From NCBI GenBank assembly GCA_944388995.1, contig CALXKN010000001.1, forward strand, positions 310,001 to 374,000: 64,000 nucleotides of DNA. Reading direction: 5' to 3'. The notes beneath the pieces were generated by a model, which was not told the DNA's origin, did not search any database, and was given only the letters and a program-made list of their open reading frames with translations. The position numbers and the translations under genes are program-made. Origin of the DNA: an uncultured Spirochaetota bacterium. GTDB taxonomy: Bacteria > Spirochaetota > Spirochaetia > JAFGXN01. Of this stretch, positions 7,700 to 16,147 are shown one piece after another (positions within the stretch are counted from its first letter, which is position 1; each line of letters starts with the position of its first letter).

Positions 7700-8359
7700 T
7701 TACATTAAATAGTCGTCGGAACTCCAGGAGGTCATCCATTCGGGTTCGTAACGCTCTCCGTTGATTTTGCAGCTGACGTCGGCCTGAACCGACGCGGAAC
7801 TGCCGCCTGTTATATCGTAAGAAGTGTCGAACAGAATAAATACCGGTTGATCGAAAATGACTTCTCCGGTATCGGTTCGGGTGACCTTCAGACCGATGCC
7901 GTCTTTATTGCCGTTGGCAATTTGAAGCGAAACGCCGACGTTCTGAGTCGTTGCCGAAATTTTTTCTTTCAGTTCCAGATCCAGATTTCCGTTCAAAACC
8001 GCCGTGCAGTTTACCGGCAGTCCGTCCAAAGACAGCGTCACCTCCGAAACCGCGTCGACAAGGAACGCTTTGATTATCATTCTGACGGTAACCGACGCGC
8101 CGCACGTCGCGCTGATTTTGCAGTCGGCTGTTGAACCGTTGCCGTCAAGATTCAGATTCTTCTCATTGAGCAAAACGGCGCGGACGCTCTCCCCCGTTTC
8201 GCCGACAGCCTGATTGACCGCCGTTGCGGCGTAACCGCTCGATCCCAAAACCGCTCTTACGGCAATTTCCTGCTGTTCGGGGGTCAGCGCTTCGCCGCCG
8301 ACGCCGGCGCACGAAAACAGCAAAACCGAAGCCAAAATAAATACCGGAAGCTTTCTCAT
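7700..8359 (-). CDS. Lipoprotein with SC-x-GVGGE N-terminus (paralogue 1)
   Basis: A 219-residue predicted lipoprotein of unknown function. The signal peptide ends at the lipobox LLFSC, and the mature protein begins CAGVGGE. The rest is rich in alternating hydrophobic and polar stretches, compatible with a beta-sandwich. The neighbouring gene (8478-9197) has the same CxGVGGE start and similar length, so the two look like a tandem duplication. ATG 8359 was chosen for its AGGAG site and because it starts the signal peptide. It is transcribed alone from a TTGCTA/TAAAAT promoter. No enzyme motif is visible. Confidence 0.75.
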   Translation of the reverse strand: MRKLPVFILASVLLFSCAGVGGEALTPEQQEIAVRAVLGSSGYAATAVNQAVGETGESVRAVLLNEKNLNLDGNGSTADCKISATCGASVTVRMIIKAFLVDAVSEVTLSLDGLPVNCTAVLNGNLDLELKEKISATTQNVGVSLQIANGNKDGIGLKVTRTDTGEVIFDQPVFILFDTSYDITGGSSASVQADVSCKINGERYEPEWMTSWSSDDYLM

Positions 8360-8378
8360 AACAAATCTCCTCGTTTTT

Positions 8379-8407
8379 ATTTTAACGGGAAATTTAAAAA
8401 ATAGCAA
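8379..8407 (-). promoter_or_regulatory. Promoter of the 7700-8359 lipoprotein gene
   Basis: On the minus strand: TTGCTA (8402-8407), 17 bases, TAAAAT (8379-8384). It is followed by a short leader with an AGGAG site. Confidence 0.6.
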
Positions 8408-8437
8408 CAGTTTTCGGATAAACCGGATTTGATTTAT

Positions 8438-8465
8438 AAAAAACCGGACGCTTTTGCGTCCGGTT
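8438..8465 (-). terminator. Intrinsic terminator of the 8478-9197 gene
   Basis: AACCGGACGC and GCGTCCGGTT form a 10-bp stem with a TTTT/AAAA loop, followed on the minus strand by six T. Confidence 0.85.
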
Positions 8466-8477
8466 CAGCCGAAACCT

Positions 8478-9197
8478 TCAGGCGGCAGGCTGCGCTTCAC
8501 CTTCGGGAGCCGGTTCGGGACCGATGTCGATGACCGGTCCTGAATTTTGAGTGTACGTCGCCGGGAACAAATATTCTCCGCCGTTGATTTTGGCGCTCCA
8601 ATCGACTTCATCGTCATAAGCGTTTTCAATAAAGGAATAGTTGATCAAAACCGAAACTTCGCCTTCGTAAACCGTGCTGTTGTCCGTCGTGTTAACAATT
8701 TTAACCGTCAGAGGTTTGGCGCCTGATGCAAACCGCCGGTGAGATTCGGTATAAACAGAGTTTACCGCATTATAGTTTGCTCTTTTTAAAGTGACAGCCA
8801 CATCGCCGCTGACCGTCACCGTCATCTCCGTCCGGCCGGAAGTCAAAACTCCACTGTCGGGATTGTCATAAAACGCTTTTTCCGTCAGATAGTAATCACC
8901 GGTAAAGGTCCAGTCGACCAGAGTCGCTTCATACACAGCTTTATCCCGGTTTTTTACTCCGGTTGTGGAAGTCAGCGTAAAATTGCCGACGGAACCTCTG
9001 TTATCCAGGATAAAATCGCCGTCTTCATTTTTATCAACAGAATCTGAGGAAAAACGACCGGTCACCGTGCTGCGGATGTCTTCCGCCACCTGAGCCAAAA
9101 CGAACATCGTATCGGTGCTCTCAATTTTCTCACCGCCGACGCCGGGGCAGGAAACCAACAGGACAAGAACGCCCAAACCTGTTAAAATCTTTTTCAT
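8478..9197 (-). CDS. Lipoprotein with SC-x-GVGGE N-terminus (paralogue 2)
   Basis: A 239-residue predicted lipoprotein. The lipobox LLVSC is followed by CPGVGGE, as in the gene downstream. The C-terminus is short and acidic (PEPAPEGEAQPAA). The body contains several beta-strand-like segments, such as FTLTSTTGV and AVYEATLVDWTFTG. The function is unknown; a periplasmic or surface role is inferred only from the signal. GGAGAG precedes ATG 9197. It has its own promoter and terminator, so the two paralogues can be regulated separately. Confidence 0.75.
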   Translation of the reverse strand: MKKILTGLGVLVLLVSCPGVGGEKIESTDTMFVLAQVAEDIRSTVTGRFSSDSVDKNEDGDFILDNRGSVGNFTLTSTTGVKNRDKAVYEATLVDWTFTGDYYLTEKAFYDNPDSGVLTSGRTEMTVTVSGDVAVTLKRANYNAVNSVYTESHRRFASGAKPLTVKIVNTTDNSTVYEGEVSVLINYSFIENAYDDEVDWSAKINGGEYLFPATYTQNSGPVIDIGPEPAPEGEAQPAA

Positions 9198-9232
9198 ACA
9201 ACTCTCCTTTCAGAAAAAGTAAACCTGATAAA

Positions 9233-9262
9233 ATTATACACGGGGGAGGAGAGGGAATGCAA
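9233..9262 (-). promoter_or_regulatory. Promoter of the 8478-9197 lipoprotein gene
   Basis: Minus strand: TTGCAT (9257-9262), an 18-base pyrimidine-rich spacer, TATAAT (9233-9238). The leader is about 30 bases long. Confidence 0.65.
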
Positions 9263-9298
9263 CAACTTTTTTTAATCATTTGGGTAATGTAACCTTTT

Positions 9299-9327
9299 TT
9301 ACGTTAATTTTGTTATAACAGTATAAA
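9299..9327 (+). promoter_or_regulatory. Promoter of the 9352-9873 gene
   Basis: TTACGT (9299-9304), 17 bases, TATAAA (9322-9327). The start codon has a normal AGGAG site. Confidence 0.55.
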
Positions 9328-9351
9328 GAACCGATAACAAAGGAGATGCTT

Positions 9352-9873
9352 ATGAAAAAGATTCTTTATTCGCTGATTCTGCTGAGCGCGTCAGCCGCGC
9401 TTTTTGCCCAACCGCGGCCGGATGAACGTCCTCCGAAACCCGAAGACCATCCCGATCGTCCCCGCGCGGAATGCCCTCACAAAGACCGCTTTGAAGCGGC
9501 CCGCGAACGGTGGGAGGCAATGGAAGAAATTTCCGTCGCCGGCAAAATCAACTACCTGTTTGAAAAACGGGACGGCGAACGGCCGGAAATTCAGAGAGCG
9601 ACGATTGAAAAAGACGGAATTCTGTACAAAGTCCATTTTCCGGTTCATCTTTTGGCGGAAGAAGGCATCGAACCGGGAAGCGAAGTGACAGTCAGCGGAA
9701 AATCCGCCGCCTCCGGATGGATGAACGACGACTCGGTTTCGGTCTTCGCAAAGGAGATTCAAAGCGGCGGCAAAACCGTCAAAGCGCCCGAACCGCCGCG
9801 CCGCCCCGATCCGAAAAAGGCGCCCGATCCCGAACGCCGTCCGAAACACCCGAAACATCATCGCGGAAGATAA
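9352..9873 (+). CDS. Exported proline- and histidine-rich protein of unknown function
   Basis: A 173-residue protein with a cleavable signal peptide (about residues 1-20, ending ALFAQ). A Pro/Arg/Asp-rich stretch is followed by a compact central domain (about 60-135). The tail is very basic and proline-rich (PEPPRRPDPKK ... HPKHHRGR). The central domain has strand-like segments (ISVAGKINYLF, YKVHFPVHLL, SEVTVSGKSA) reminiscent of small beta-barrels, but I do not recognise a family. ATG 9352 was preferred over ATG 9346 because AGGAG has proper spacing only to it. The tail could bind metal or polyanions; this is a guess from composition. Confidence 0.65.
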   Translation: MKKILYSLILLSASAALFAQPRPDERPPKPEDHPDRPRAECPHKDRFEAARERWEAMEEISVAGKINYLFEKRDGERPEIQRATIEKDGILYKVHFPVHLLAEEGIEPGSEVTVSGKSAASGWMNDDSVSVFAKEIQSGGKTVKAPEPPRRPDPKKAPDPERRPKHPKHHRGR

Positions 9874-9877
9874 ACCG

Positions 9878-9901
9878 AAGCGGCCGTAAGACCGCTTTTT
9901 T
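9878..9901 (+). terminator. Intrinsic terminator
   Basis: AAGCGG and CCGCTT flank an 8-base loop and are followed by a run of T. It separates the exported protein gene from the alpha-galactosidase promoter. Confidence 0.75.
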
Positions 9902-9927
9902 ACTGCCTGATTGCCGCAGTATCGTTC

Positions 9928-9956
9928 TTGACGGCAACCGTTTTCCATTGTATGAT
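9928..9956 (+). promoter_or_regulatory. Leaderless promoter of the alpha-galactosidase gene
   Basis: TTGACG (9928-9933), exactly 17 bases, TATGAT (9951-9956), then only GAGCT before ATG 9962. The mRNA should start at or next to the A of ATG. No ribosome site is possible. Confidence 0.75.
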
Positions 9957-9961
9957 GAGCT

Positions 9962-11536
9962 ATGAAACGACTTTTTTTTCTGTTTTTATCGGTTTTTGTT
10001 TTTTCTGCAACAATTTTCGCTCAATCCGAAATCCGCACGCCTCCGCACGCCTCCGCTCCGCGCATCAACGGAGCATCGGTTATCGGCGTCACTACGGGAA
10101 ATCCGCTGTTCTACAAAATCCCTGTTTCGGGTGAAAAACCGATACGGCTGACAACCGATGCGCTACCGGAAGGGATCATTCTGAACGCAAACGGCGTGTT
10201 GGAAGGCTGCTTGTCAGAACCCGGAGATTATCCGATTTCGGTAACGGCTGAAAACCGCGCCGGAAAAACCGGGCGGACCGTTATTATCCGGGCAGGCAGC
10301 CAAATTTGTCTGACGCCGCCGTTGGCGTGGAACAGCTGGTATAACTTCAGTGAAGCCGTCAGCGATAAAAAAATCCGTGCGGTTGCCGATGCATTTGTCC
10401 GCAGCGGATTGAGCGATTACGGCTGGGCATACATTAATATTGACGATTGCTGGCAGGGAGAACGGATGGAAAGACCTCCGTTTGCGTTATTGCCTAACGA
10501 AAAATTCCCGGATATGGGGGCCTTATGCGAATACCTCCATGAACGGGGTTTGAAAATCGGACTTTACCACTCTCCATGGATCGGTACTTACGCCGGATTC
10601 CGCGGAGGCAGCAGTGACAGCGAAACCGGAAGTGATGATGAAGCCGCTCTGCTTCCGGAAAATCGGCTCCAACCGGGACAAATCTTCGGCCGTTATCCGG
10701 GCGTTCATGTGCGCGGAGCCGACCGTATCGGGAAACATTGGTTTTTCGATGCTGATTTAAAGCTTTTTGCGGAATGGGGAATCGATTACCTGAAGGTCGA
10801 CTGGCATCCGAACGATATCCCGACAGCCGCCCGTATGCACCGCGGTGTCCGTGTGTCCGGACGCGACATTGTCCTCAGCTTTTCCAATAAAGCATTCCGG
10901 AAAGATATTCCGGAGTTATCGGAATACGCCGAACTGTGGAGGACAAGCGGGGACATTACCGATTCGTGGAGTTCCCTGTCCCGCATTGCCCGCGACCTGC
11001 CGAACTGGTTTCCGTTCGTTCAATCAGGAAAATACAACGATCCCGATATGCTCCAAGTCGGCAACTTGGCAACCCCGAACCGCCCCAATGAAACGTTTCG
11101 AAAAACCCGTCTTTCACCGGAAGAACAGTACTATCAGATCAGTTTGTGGGTCATTGCCGCCGCTCCGCTGATTTTGAGTTGCGACATCGCCTCTTTGAAT
11201 GATTTTACCAAAAATCTTCTGACCAACACCGAAGTTTTGGCCGTCCATCAAAGTTTTCCGGTCAATCCGCCGCAATTATGTAAAAAGAAGGGCTCTGTCC
11301 GCATGATTTCGCGTGAAACCGAAAACGGAACAGCCGTCTGTATTCTCAATGATTCGGGAATAAAGAAAACCGTTATCGTCTCCTTCGCTGATTTAAACCT
11401 CTTTCCATCCGAAAAAACCACCGTCCGCGATTTGTGGCGGCAAACGGATTTACCTCCGCATCAAATGAACGGAAACGGATTTACAGTCGAAACAGCCGCT
11501 CACAGCGGAGAACTTTTGCTGATTTACGATAAATAG
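9962..11536 (+). CDS. Secreted alpha-galactosidase (GH27) with N-terminal Ig-like domain
   Basis: A 524-residue exported glycoside hydrolase expected to remove terminal alpha-galactose from oligosaccharides such as raffinose or galactomannan. Residues 1-20 are a signal peptide. A putative Ig-type domain follows (about 35-115, with LPEGIILNANGVLEG). The GH27 barrel begins at PPLAWNSWYNF. IDYLKVDWHPND holds the nucleophile D280, and RTSGDITDSW holds the acid/base D331. A C-terminal beta domain ends the protein. It is transcribed alone, ending at a strong terminator. Together with the exported LacZ (20708-23842) it suggests extracytoplasmic galactoside breakdown. GH27 also includes alpha-N-acetylgalactosaminidases, so specificity is inferred. 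Confidence 0.9.
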   Translation: MKRLFFLFLSVFVFSATIFAQSEIRTPPHASAPRINGASVIGVTTGNPLFYKIPVSGEKPIRLTTDALPEGIILNANGVLEGCLSEPGDYPISVTAENRAGKTGRTVIIRAGSQICLTPPLAWNSWYNFSEAVSDKKIRAVADAFVRSGLSDYGWAYINIDDCWQGERMERPPFALLPNEKFPDMGALCEYLHERGLKIGLYHSPWIGTYAGFRGGSSDSETGSDDEAALLPENRLQPGQIFGRYPGVHVRGADRIGKHWFFDADLKLFAEWGIDYLKVDWHPNDIPTAARMHRGVRVSGRDIVLSFSNKAFRKDIPELSEYAELWRTSGDITDSWSSLSRIARDLPNWFPFVQSGKYNDPDMLQVGNLATPNRPNETFRKTRLSPEEQYYQISLWVIAAAPLILSCDIASLNDFTKNLLTNTEVLAVHQSFPVNPPQLCKKKGSVRMISRETENGTAVCILNDSGIKKTVIVSFADLNLFPSEKTTVRDLWRQTDLPPHQMNGNGFTVETAAHSGELLLIYDK

Positions 11537-11595
11537 ACTCCCGTTCCGACGGCCCTCCGAACTTTGACGCAAATGATAAAGCCGTCTCGTTTTGC

Positions 11596-11627
11596 AAAAA
11601 AACGGCGCCCGAAGGCGCCGTTTTTTT
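11596..11627. terminator. Bidirectional intrinsic terminator
   Basis: ACGGCGCC-CGAA-GGCGCCGT has A-runs and T-runs on its two sides. It lies between the convergent alpha-galactosidase gene and the 11643-13091 gene. Confidence 0.9.
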
Positions 11628-11642
11628 CGCTTTCACCGAAGA

Positions 11643-13091
11643 TCAGCGTTTGATTTTTCCCATTTCCTTCAAAACCAGCTCAGGAATTTCTTTTTCGGCT
11701 TTCTCTTTCATCTCCTGAATGAACTGCTCTTCGGTTTTTAACCCTTTATTGTCCTTGTTTGACGCATACCAGTCGGCATATTCCGGAGCATAGGTTTTTA
11801 AATCCTCTGCCGAGCCTTTTTCCAGGCGGTACCAGATAACGGAGTCTTCCGCGGAAAAGTCAAACTTGAATTTCGTTGTTTTCGGCCGCTTTTCAAAACC
11901 GGTAATCATATAGGCGTCTTTGACGTCCAGGTTAAAAATCCGGGTAGAAGTGACCATTTCCAAAACGGCAACCGTCTCTTTTTTTGCCGTATCCAGCTGT
12001 CCGGAATAGGTCTTGTAGGCGGCGTAAAGCTGCGGATTTTCGGCCTGAAAATCCAAATCGATTTGCGAATCTGTCATTCCGCGGCTCTTTGCTTTTTCGA
12101 TCTCCTTGGAAATTTTCCGGACGTTCTCGGCTGTCTTTTCCCACTCTTCGGCTTTAAAAGATGATCCGTCCGGTAAAACATAGCGGGAAACTTCGATTTT
12201 TTTGACCTCTTCTTTCGGATCCGTCGTCTTTCCTTCCACATTCATCAGCACCACAACCGCGCCGACACTGCCGAGATCTTTGGCAAATGCAAACTCATTC
12301 ATTTTTTCGACAGTAAAATAATCTTTAATATCCTTTACACCTTCAAATCCGATCAAATCCTCTTTTGTAAAATATTGACTGTAAGGACCGGCGTCTTTTT
12401 TCATTTCAGTCATCAACTTTGCCGTAAATTCGGGATCGTCAAAAATTGTATTGAAATTATCGTCAATAACGAAAATTGTATTCATCATGACTGTTTTAAT
12501 CATCGCATCGCAACGAACCTTGACGTCTTTATATTCCGGATTTAAATCCATAATCCGTAAAAAGTGAGGAATAGCCTCTTCCTTATCGGATGCTCTTTTT
12601 GAATTTTGTTCGATATCAAGCGCTGTCAAATAGTGAACGTCCAGAGAGAGATTCGTCGCTTCATTGATTCTCGTATCGATATCTATCGAAAAAGCCGGAC
12701 TGACAGGCGAAGAGGTCTTGGGTACAAGCGCTCCGACTTTGGCATAAATTCCGTTGATTTTCTGCACGGTTTCGTTGTATTTCTTCATTTCCCGCAGATA
12801 CATCAATGATTTATCGAACCGACAGGAGTCTTTCGTCTTTTTTTCGGCTTTTGCAATCGCCTTCAGCATGGTTTGATCAATTTTTTCAACCAACTTAATG
12901 TAATTTTTGATTCCGGAAGCGCTTGTCGGATTGTTTTCCGCACGAACTTCGGCTTTTTTCAAATCGCGGTCAAATTTCTCGAATGTTTTAGCGTCTCTTT
13001 TTTCGGGAGTTTCGACCGTTGCCGGATCAAACGCAAACAGCGATGAAACCGCAAAAGCCGATGCCAACAGCAAAAAAAATACCTTCTTCAT
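11643..13091 (-). CDS. Large exported protein of unknown function
   Basis: A 482-residue protein with a clear signal peptide (residues 1-20, ending SLFA). The mature part is highly charged and mostly helical, with lysine/glutamate-rich segments (for example residues 30-110 and 325-370) that may form coiled coils. EEAIPHFLRIMDLNPEYKDV resembles a single TPR-like helix pair. No catalytic motif is seen. It lies 30 bases after the cytoplasmic cyclophilin-FKBP gene on the same strand with an AAAGGAG site, making it the last gene of a lipoprotein-isomerase-exported protein operon. It could be a periplasmic client or structural protein, but nothing proves this. Confidence 0.75.
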   Translation of the reverse strand: MKKVFFLLLASAFAVSSLFAFDPATVETPEKRDAKTFEKFDRDLKKAEVRAENNPTSASGIKNYIKLVEKIDQTMLKAIAKAEKKTKDSCRFDKSLMYLREMKKYNETVQKINGIYAKVGALVPKTSSPVSPAFSIDIDTRINEATNLSLDVHYLTALDIEQNSKRASDKEEAIPHFLRIMDLNPEYKDVKVRCDAMIKTVMMNTIFVIDDNFNTIFDDPEFTAKLMTEMKKDAGPYSQYFTKEDLIGFEGVKDIKDYFTVEKMNEFAFAKDLGSVGAVVVLMNVEGKTTDPKEEVKKIEVSRYVLPDGSSFKAEEWEKTAENVRKISKEIEKAKSRGMTDSQIDLDFQAENPQLYAAYKTYSGQLDTAKKETVAVLEMVTSTRIFNLDVKDAYMITGFEKRPKTTKFKFDFSAEDSVIWYRLEKGSAEDLKTYAPEYADWYASNKDNKGLKTEEQFIQEMKEKAEKEIPELVLKEMGKIKR

Positions 13092-13121
13092 AAAAATCTC
13101 CTTTTCTTGTTTATTTTGATT

Positions 13122-14066
13122 TTAAAAATCATGCAGTTCAACGCGGAAATCAAGCCACGCATACGGAGGAATGACGGGAGGCGCGCCGGCCGCTCCGTAA
13201 CCGAGGTCGGGATGAATGATAATCCGCCACTCAGAGCCGCGTTTCATCATCTGCAGCGCCTCCTGCCAGCCGGGAATCACCTGTTCAACACGAAATTTCA
13301 GGGGTTCGCCCCGCCGGTATGAGCTGTCAAATACGGAATCGGTTCCCAAAAGCCGGCCTTCATAGTCAACTGTCACAATATCCCGCGGACCGGGGCTTTT
13401 CCCTTCTCCGCCGCGGATTACGATATAACGCAGTCCGCTTGCCGTTTTTTCCGCATCGGGATAAAGGCGGGCGGCCTCCTTTTCTCCCGCTTCAACGGCC
13501 GCGCGGATACGGCCGGCTTCGGCCTGCATCGCTCCCGCCACCAGACGGCGGAACGCTTCGTTTGACGTGTCGAAGGATTCCGCCGCCTTGCCGTTACGGA
13601 TAACCGTCACTTTTTCGATTTTGTCGCCGGCCTTGATTTTTCCGATAACGTCCATACCGTCTACGACGCGGCCGAAAACGGTGTGAACGCCGTCCAAATG
13701 CGGTGTAGCGTCCATGGTGATGAAAAACTGACTGCCGTTGGTGTGCGGTCCGGCGTTCGCCATCGACAGAACGCCGGGCGCATCGTGGCGCAGCGTTTCG
13801 TCGATTTCATCGGGAAAACGGTAACCGGGACCGCCGGTTCCCGTCCCGTTCGGACAGCCTCCCTGAATAACGAATCCGGGAACGACCCTGTGAAAAGTCA
13901 GTCCGTCAAAGAACGGTTTTCCGTTGCGCGGCGCATTTTCAACGGTTCCCTCCGCCAAACCGACAAAGTTGGCGACCGTCATCGGCGCCTTTTCGAATTC
14001 CAGTTTAACCGTTATGGCGCCCCGTTTGGTTTCGATAACGGCATAAAGACCTTCAGCCTGAATCAC
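13122..14066 (-). CDS. Cyclophilin-FKBP fusion prolyl isomerase, cytoplasmic form
   Basis: A 314-residue second dual-family immunophilin, without a signal peptide. The cyclophilin half (about 1-160) has [17 protein letters not shown] and NGSQFFITM. The FKBP half (about 225-314) has [11 protein letters not shown] and [12 protein letters not shown] and ends [10 protein letters not shown]. It should isomerise proline bonds in the cytoplasm, complementing the lipoprotein copy at 6607. The start is GTG at 14066 with GGAGG 4 bases upstream. It overlaps the stop of the upstream lipoprotein gene as GTGA, so the pair is translationally coupled. In the FKBP half DYEGRL replaces the more usual HYTGxL, so its activity may be weaker. 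Confidence 0.9.
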   Translation of the reverse strand: MIQAEGLYAVIETKRGAITVKLEFEKAPMTVANFVGLAEGTVENAPRNGKPFFDGLTFHRVVPGFVIQGGCPNGTGTGGPGYRFPDEIDETLRHDAPGVLSMANAGPHTNGSQFFITMDATPHLDGVHTVFGRVVDGMDVIGKIKAGDKIEKVTVIRNGKAAESFDTSNEAFRRLVAGAMQAEAGRIRAAVEAGEKEAARLYPDAEKTASGLRYIVIRGGEGKSPGPRDIVTVDYEGRLLGTDSVFDSSYRRGEPLKFRVEQVIPGWQEALQMMKRGSEWRIIIHPDLGYGAAGAPPVIPPYAWLDFRVELHDF

Positions 14067-14698
14067 TTTGCCTCCGCACTTAACTGAGTCAATTTCGAAA
14101 GACTCTCGGAATTGATGATATAAAAACCTTTGAATATAAGAGAAAGTTTAACCGTAATTTTTAAGTCAATCAAATTCATGGCTTCATTAACAATCTCGGG
14201 ATGATTGACGATATCATCCAATCCGGAGACAGTGCCGGCATATTTGTTAAGCAAGTCCTGAAAACGAGGATCATTTTGAAATTGTTTCCAGTCGATATCA
14301 CCCTGATCATTTTTCGCCCGGATTTTAAATCGGAAATTCTTTTTATTGATTCCGTCAGCCAGAAAATAACTGACCGCATTGGTTGCCGCCGACTGCCCGG
14401 GCAAAATTGAACCTTTAAAAAAAGTCTCTGTTTTATTCCCCTGCACCAACACCAATTCGGCATTGGAAGTCACTTCCGAATTGTTCTGGCCTTCAATTCT
14501 CACTAAGACTTCAGCCATTCGGATATCATCAAACGGAATGCCCAGATTGGTCGGAATGGTGACGTCCATTTCCTCATAGCCGCTTTCAGCCGAAAGACTC
14601 GGCAGAGTAACGGCTTCTGAAATAAATTCATAGGAGAACGGAAATTCAATGGAACACCCGATCAGAAAGACCGAAACAGCAAGCAAAAGCGCTTTCAT
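14063..14698 (-). CDS. Lipoprotein of unknown function
   Basis: A 211-residue predicted lipoprotein. The signal peptide [15 protein letters not shown] has its lipobox cysteine at residue 15. The mature part contains strand-rich segments ([25 protein letters not shown]) followed by a helical region. No family is recognised. It opens a three-gene run with the cytoplasmic prolyl isomerase and the exported protein at 11643. ATG 14698 was chosen because it starts the signal peptide. It has no ribosome site and sits 6 bases from a -10 element. Confidence 0.75.
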   Translation of the reverse strand: MKALLLAVSVFLIGCSIEFPFSYEFISEAVTLPSLSAESGYEEMDVTIPTNLGIPFDDIRMAEVLVRIEGQNNSEVTSNAELVLVQGNKTETFFKGSILPGQSAATNAVSYFLADGINKKNFRFKIRAKNDQGDIDWKQFQNDPRFQDLLNKYAGTVSGLDDIVNHPEIVNEAMNLIDLKITVKLSLIFKGFYIINSESLSKLTQLSAEAK

Positions 14699-14704
14699 GA
14701 ATAT

Positions 14705-14733
14705 ATCATACACCAATTTAAACGAATTGGCAA
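14705..14733 (-). promoter_or_regulatory. Leaderless promoter of the 14063-14698 lipoprotein gene
   Basis: Minus strand: TTGCCA (14728-14733), 17 bases, TATGAT (14705-14710), then ATATTC and the ATG. It is divergent from radA, with only 87 bases between the two start codons. Confidence 0.72.
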
Positions 14734-14785
14734 GAAAATCTTTTATTTTTGACAAAATTTGACTATAATAAGAACGGACGGTCTT

Positions 14786-16147
14786 ATGGCAAAAGAAAAA
14801 ACGGTTTATATCTGTTCGGAATGCGGGCACAGGGAGGCAAAGTGGGCGGGGCGGTGCGTCGTCTGCGGCGCATGGAACACGTTTGTCGAAGAAAACATCA
14901 GAACCAAGATGAAATTTTCTTCGGATGAAAAAAAGACGGCGCCGGTTCCTCTTTCCCGCGTCTGCGGCGAGGAGAAGAACCGTATCGACTGCGGCACGGA
15001 AGAGTTTAATCGCGTTTTAGGCGGCGGGCTGACGGCAGATTCCTCCGTTCTCATCGGAGGACGCCCCGGCATCGGAAAATCGACGCTGCTTTTGCAGACA
15101 GCCGCTTCCGCGAAAACGGAGTCGGTTCTTTATGTCTCCGGCGAAGAATCGGCAGCTCAAATCAAGGCGCGCGCCGTCCGTCTCGGTCTCAGCGAAGAGA
15201 GAATTACGCTTCTCATCGAAAACGATTTGGAAGCGATAACAGCGGCCGTCCGTTCGCTCAAACCGCAATTGGTGATCATTGATTCGATTCAGACCGTCAT
15301 CTGCCGCGAAGCCGGTTCGATTCCGGGAACAGTGAATCAAATGAAATTTTCAGCATACGAACTGATTTCCGTCTGCAAGGAAATCGGCGCTGCGCTTTTT
15401 TTAACGGCCCATGTGACGAAAGACGGCGTAATTGCCGGACCGAAACTTTTGGAACATTTGGTCGATACGGTCCTTTATTTCGAAGACGGGAACGACGATT
15501 TGCGAATTTTGCGCGCCGAAAAAAATCGTTTCGGCGCGGTTGACGAATCGGGATTTTTTATAATGACCGCAAAAGGATTGCTTGAAGTGAAAAATCCGTC
15601 GGCCCTGTTTACCGTCGAACGCGAAGGCGCCGTTCCGGCCGGAATCGCCCGCGCCATGATCATGGAAGGCTCGCGGATGCTTCCCGTCGAAATTCAGGCG
15701 CTGGTCACCCCGGCGCAAAGCTCTTTAAGCCGCGTTTTTTCCGATAAAATCGACGGAAAACGGATTTCCCGCATCGCCGCGGTGATTGAAAAGCAGATCG
15801 GCGTTAAATTTTCAGACCGCGATTTGTACATCAATGTCGCCGGCGGTATGCGACTAAACGATCCGGCCGCCGATTTGGCGGTCGCAATGGCTCTTTATTC
15901 GTCCCGCTGTGATTTGCCGATTCCGCAATCGGTGATTTTTGCCGGCGAACTGAGTCTGGCCGGGGAAATCCGTCCGATCCGCTTTGCCGACAAACGCGCG
16001 CGCTCGGCGGCGCAGGCCGGCTACAGCCTCATTATTCTGCCGCCGCCGGGCGAAAAAGGCGGCAGTTGGGGGCAGGGGGCGGCGGCCGCCGCGGATATAG
16101 GCGGCTGTATCCGTTTGATTTTTTCTTCCGACGGACAACAAAAATGA
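14786..16147 (+). CDS. radA: DNA repair protein RadA
   Basis: A 453-residue RecA-related ATPase that promotes branch migration during recombination repair. The N-terminal zinc finger shows CSECGHREAKWAGRCVVCGAW as two CxxC pairs. Walker A is GRPGIGKST, the RadA-specific KNRFG motif is present (EKNRFGAV), and the Lon-like C-terminal domain ends the protein. ATG 14786 gives the family N-terminus MAKEKTVYICSECG. A TATAAT at 14764-14769 lies upstream and allows only a short leader. The stop overlaps the uvrC start as ATGA, giving a radA-uvrC repair operon. Confidence 0.96.
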   Translation: MAKEKTVYICSECGHREAKWAGRCVVCGAWNTFVEENIRTKMKFSSDEKKTAPVPLSRVCGEEKNRIDCGTEEFNRVLGGGLTADSSVLIGGRPGIGKSTLLLQTAASAKTESVLYVSGEESAAQIKARAVRLGLSEERITLLIENDLEAITAAVRSLKPQLVIIDSIQTVICREAGSIPGTVNQMKFSAYELISVCKEIGAALFLTAHVTKDGVIAGPKLLEHLVDTVLYFEDGNDDLRILRAEKNRFGAVDESGFFIMTAKGLLEVKNPSALFTVEREGAVPAGIARAMIMEGSRMLPVEIQALVTPAQSSLSRVFSDKIDGKRISRIAAVIEKQIGVKFSDRDLYINVAGGMRLNDPAADLAVAMALYSSRCDLPIPQSVIFAGELSLAGEIRPIRFADKRARSAAQAGYSLIILPPPGEKGGSWGQGAAAAADIGGCIRLIFSSDGQQK

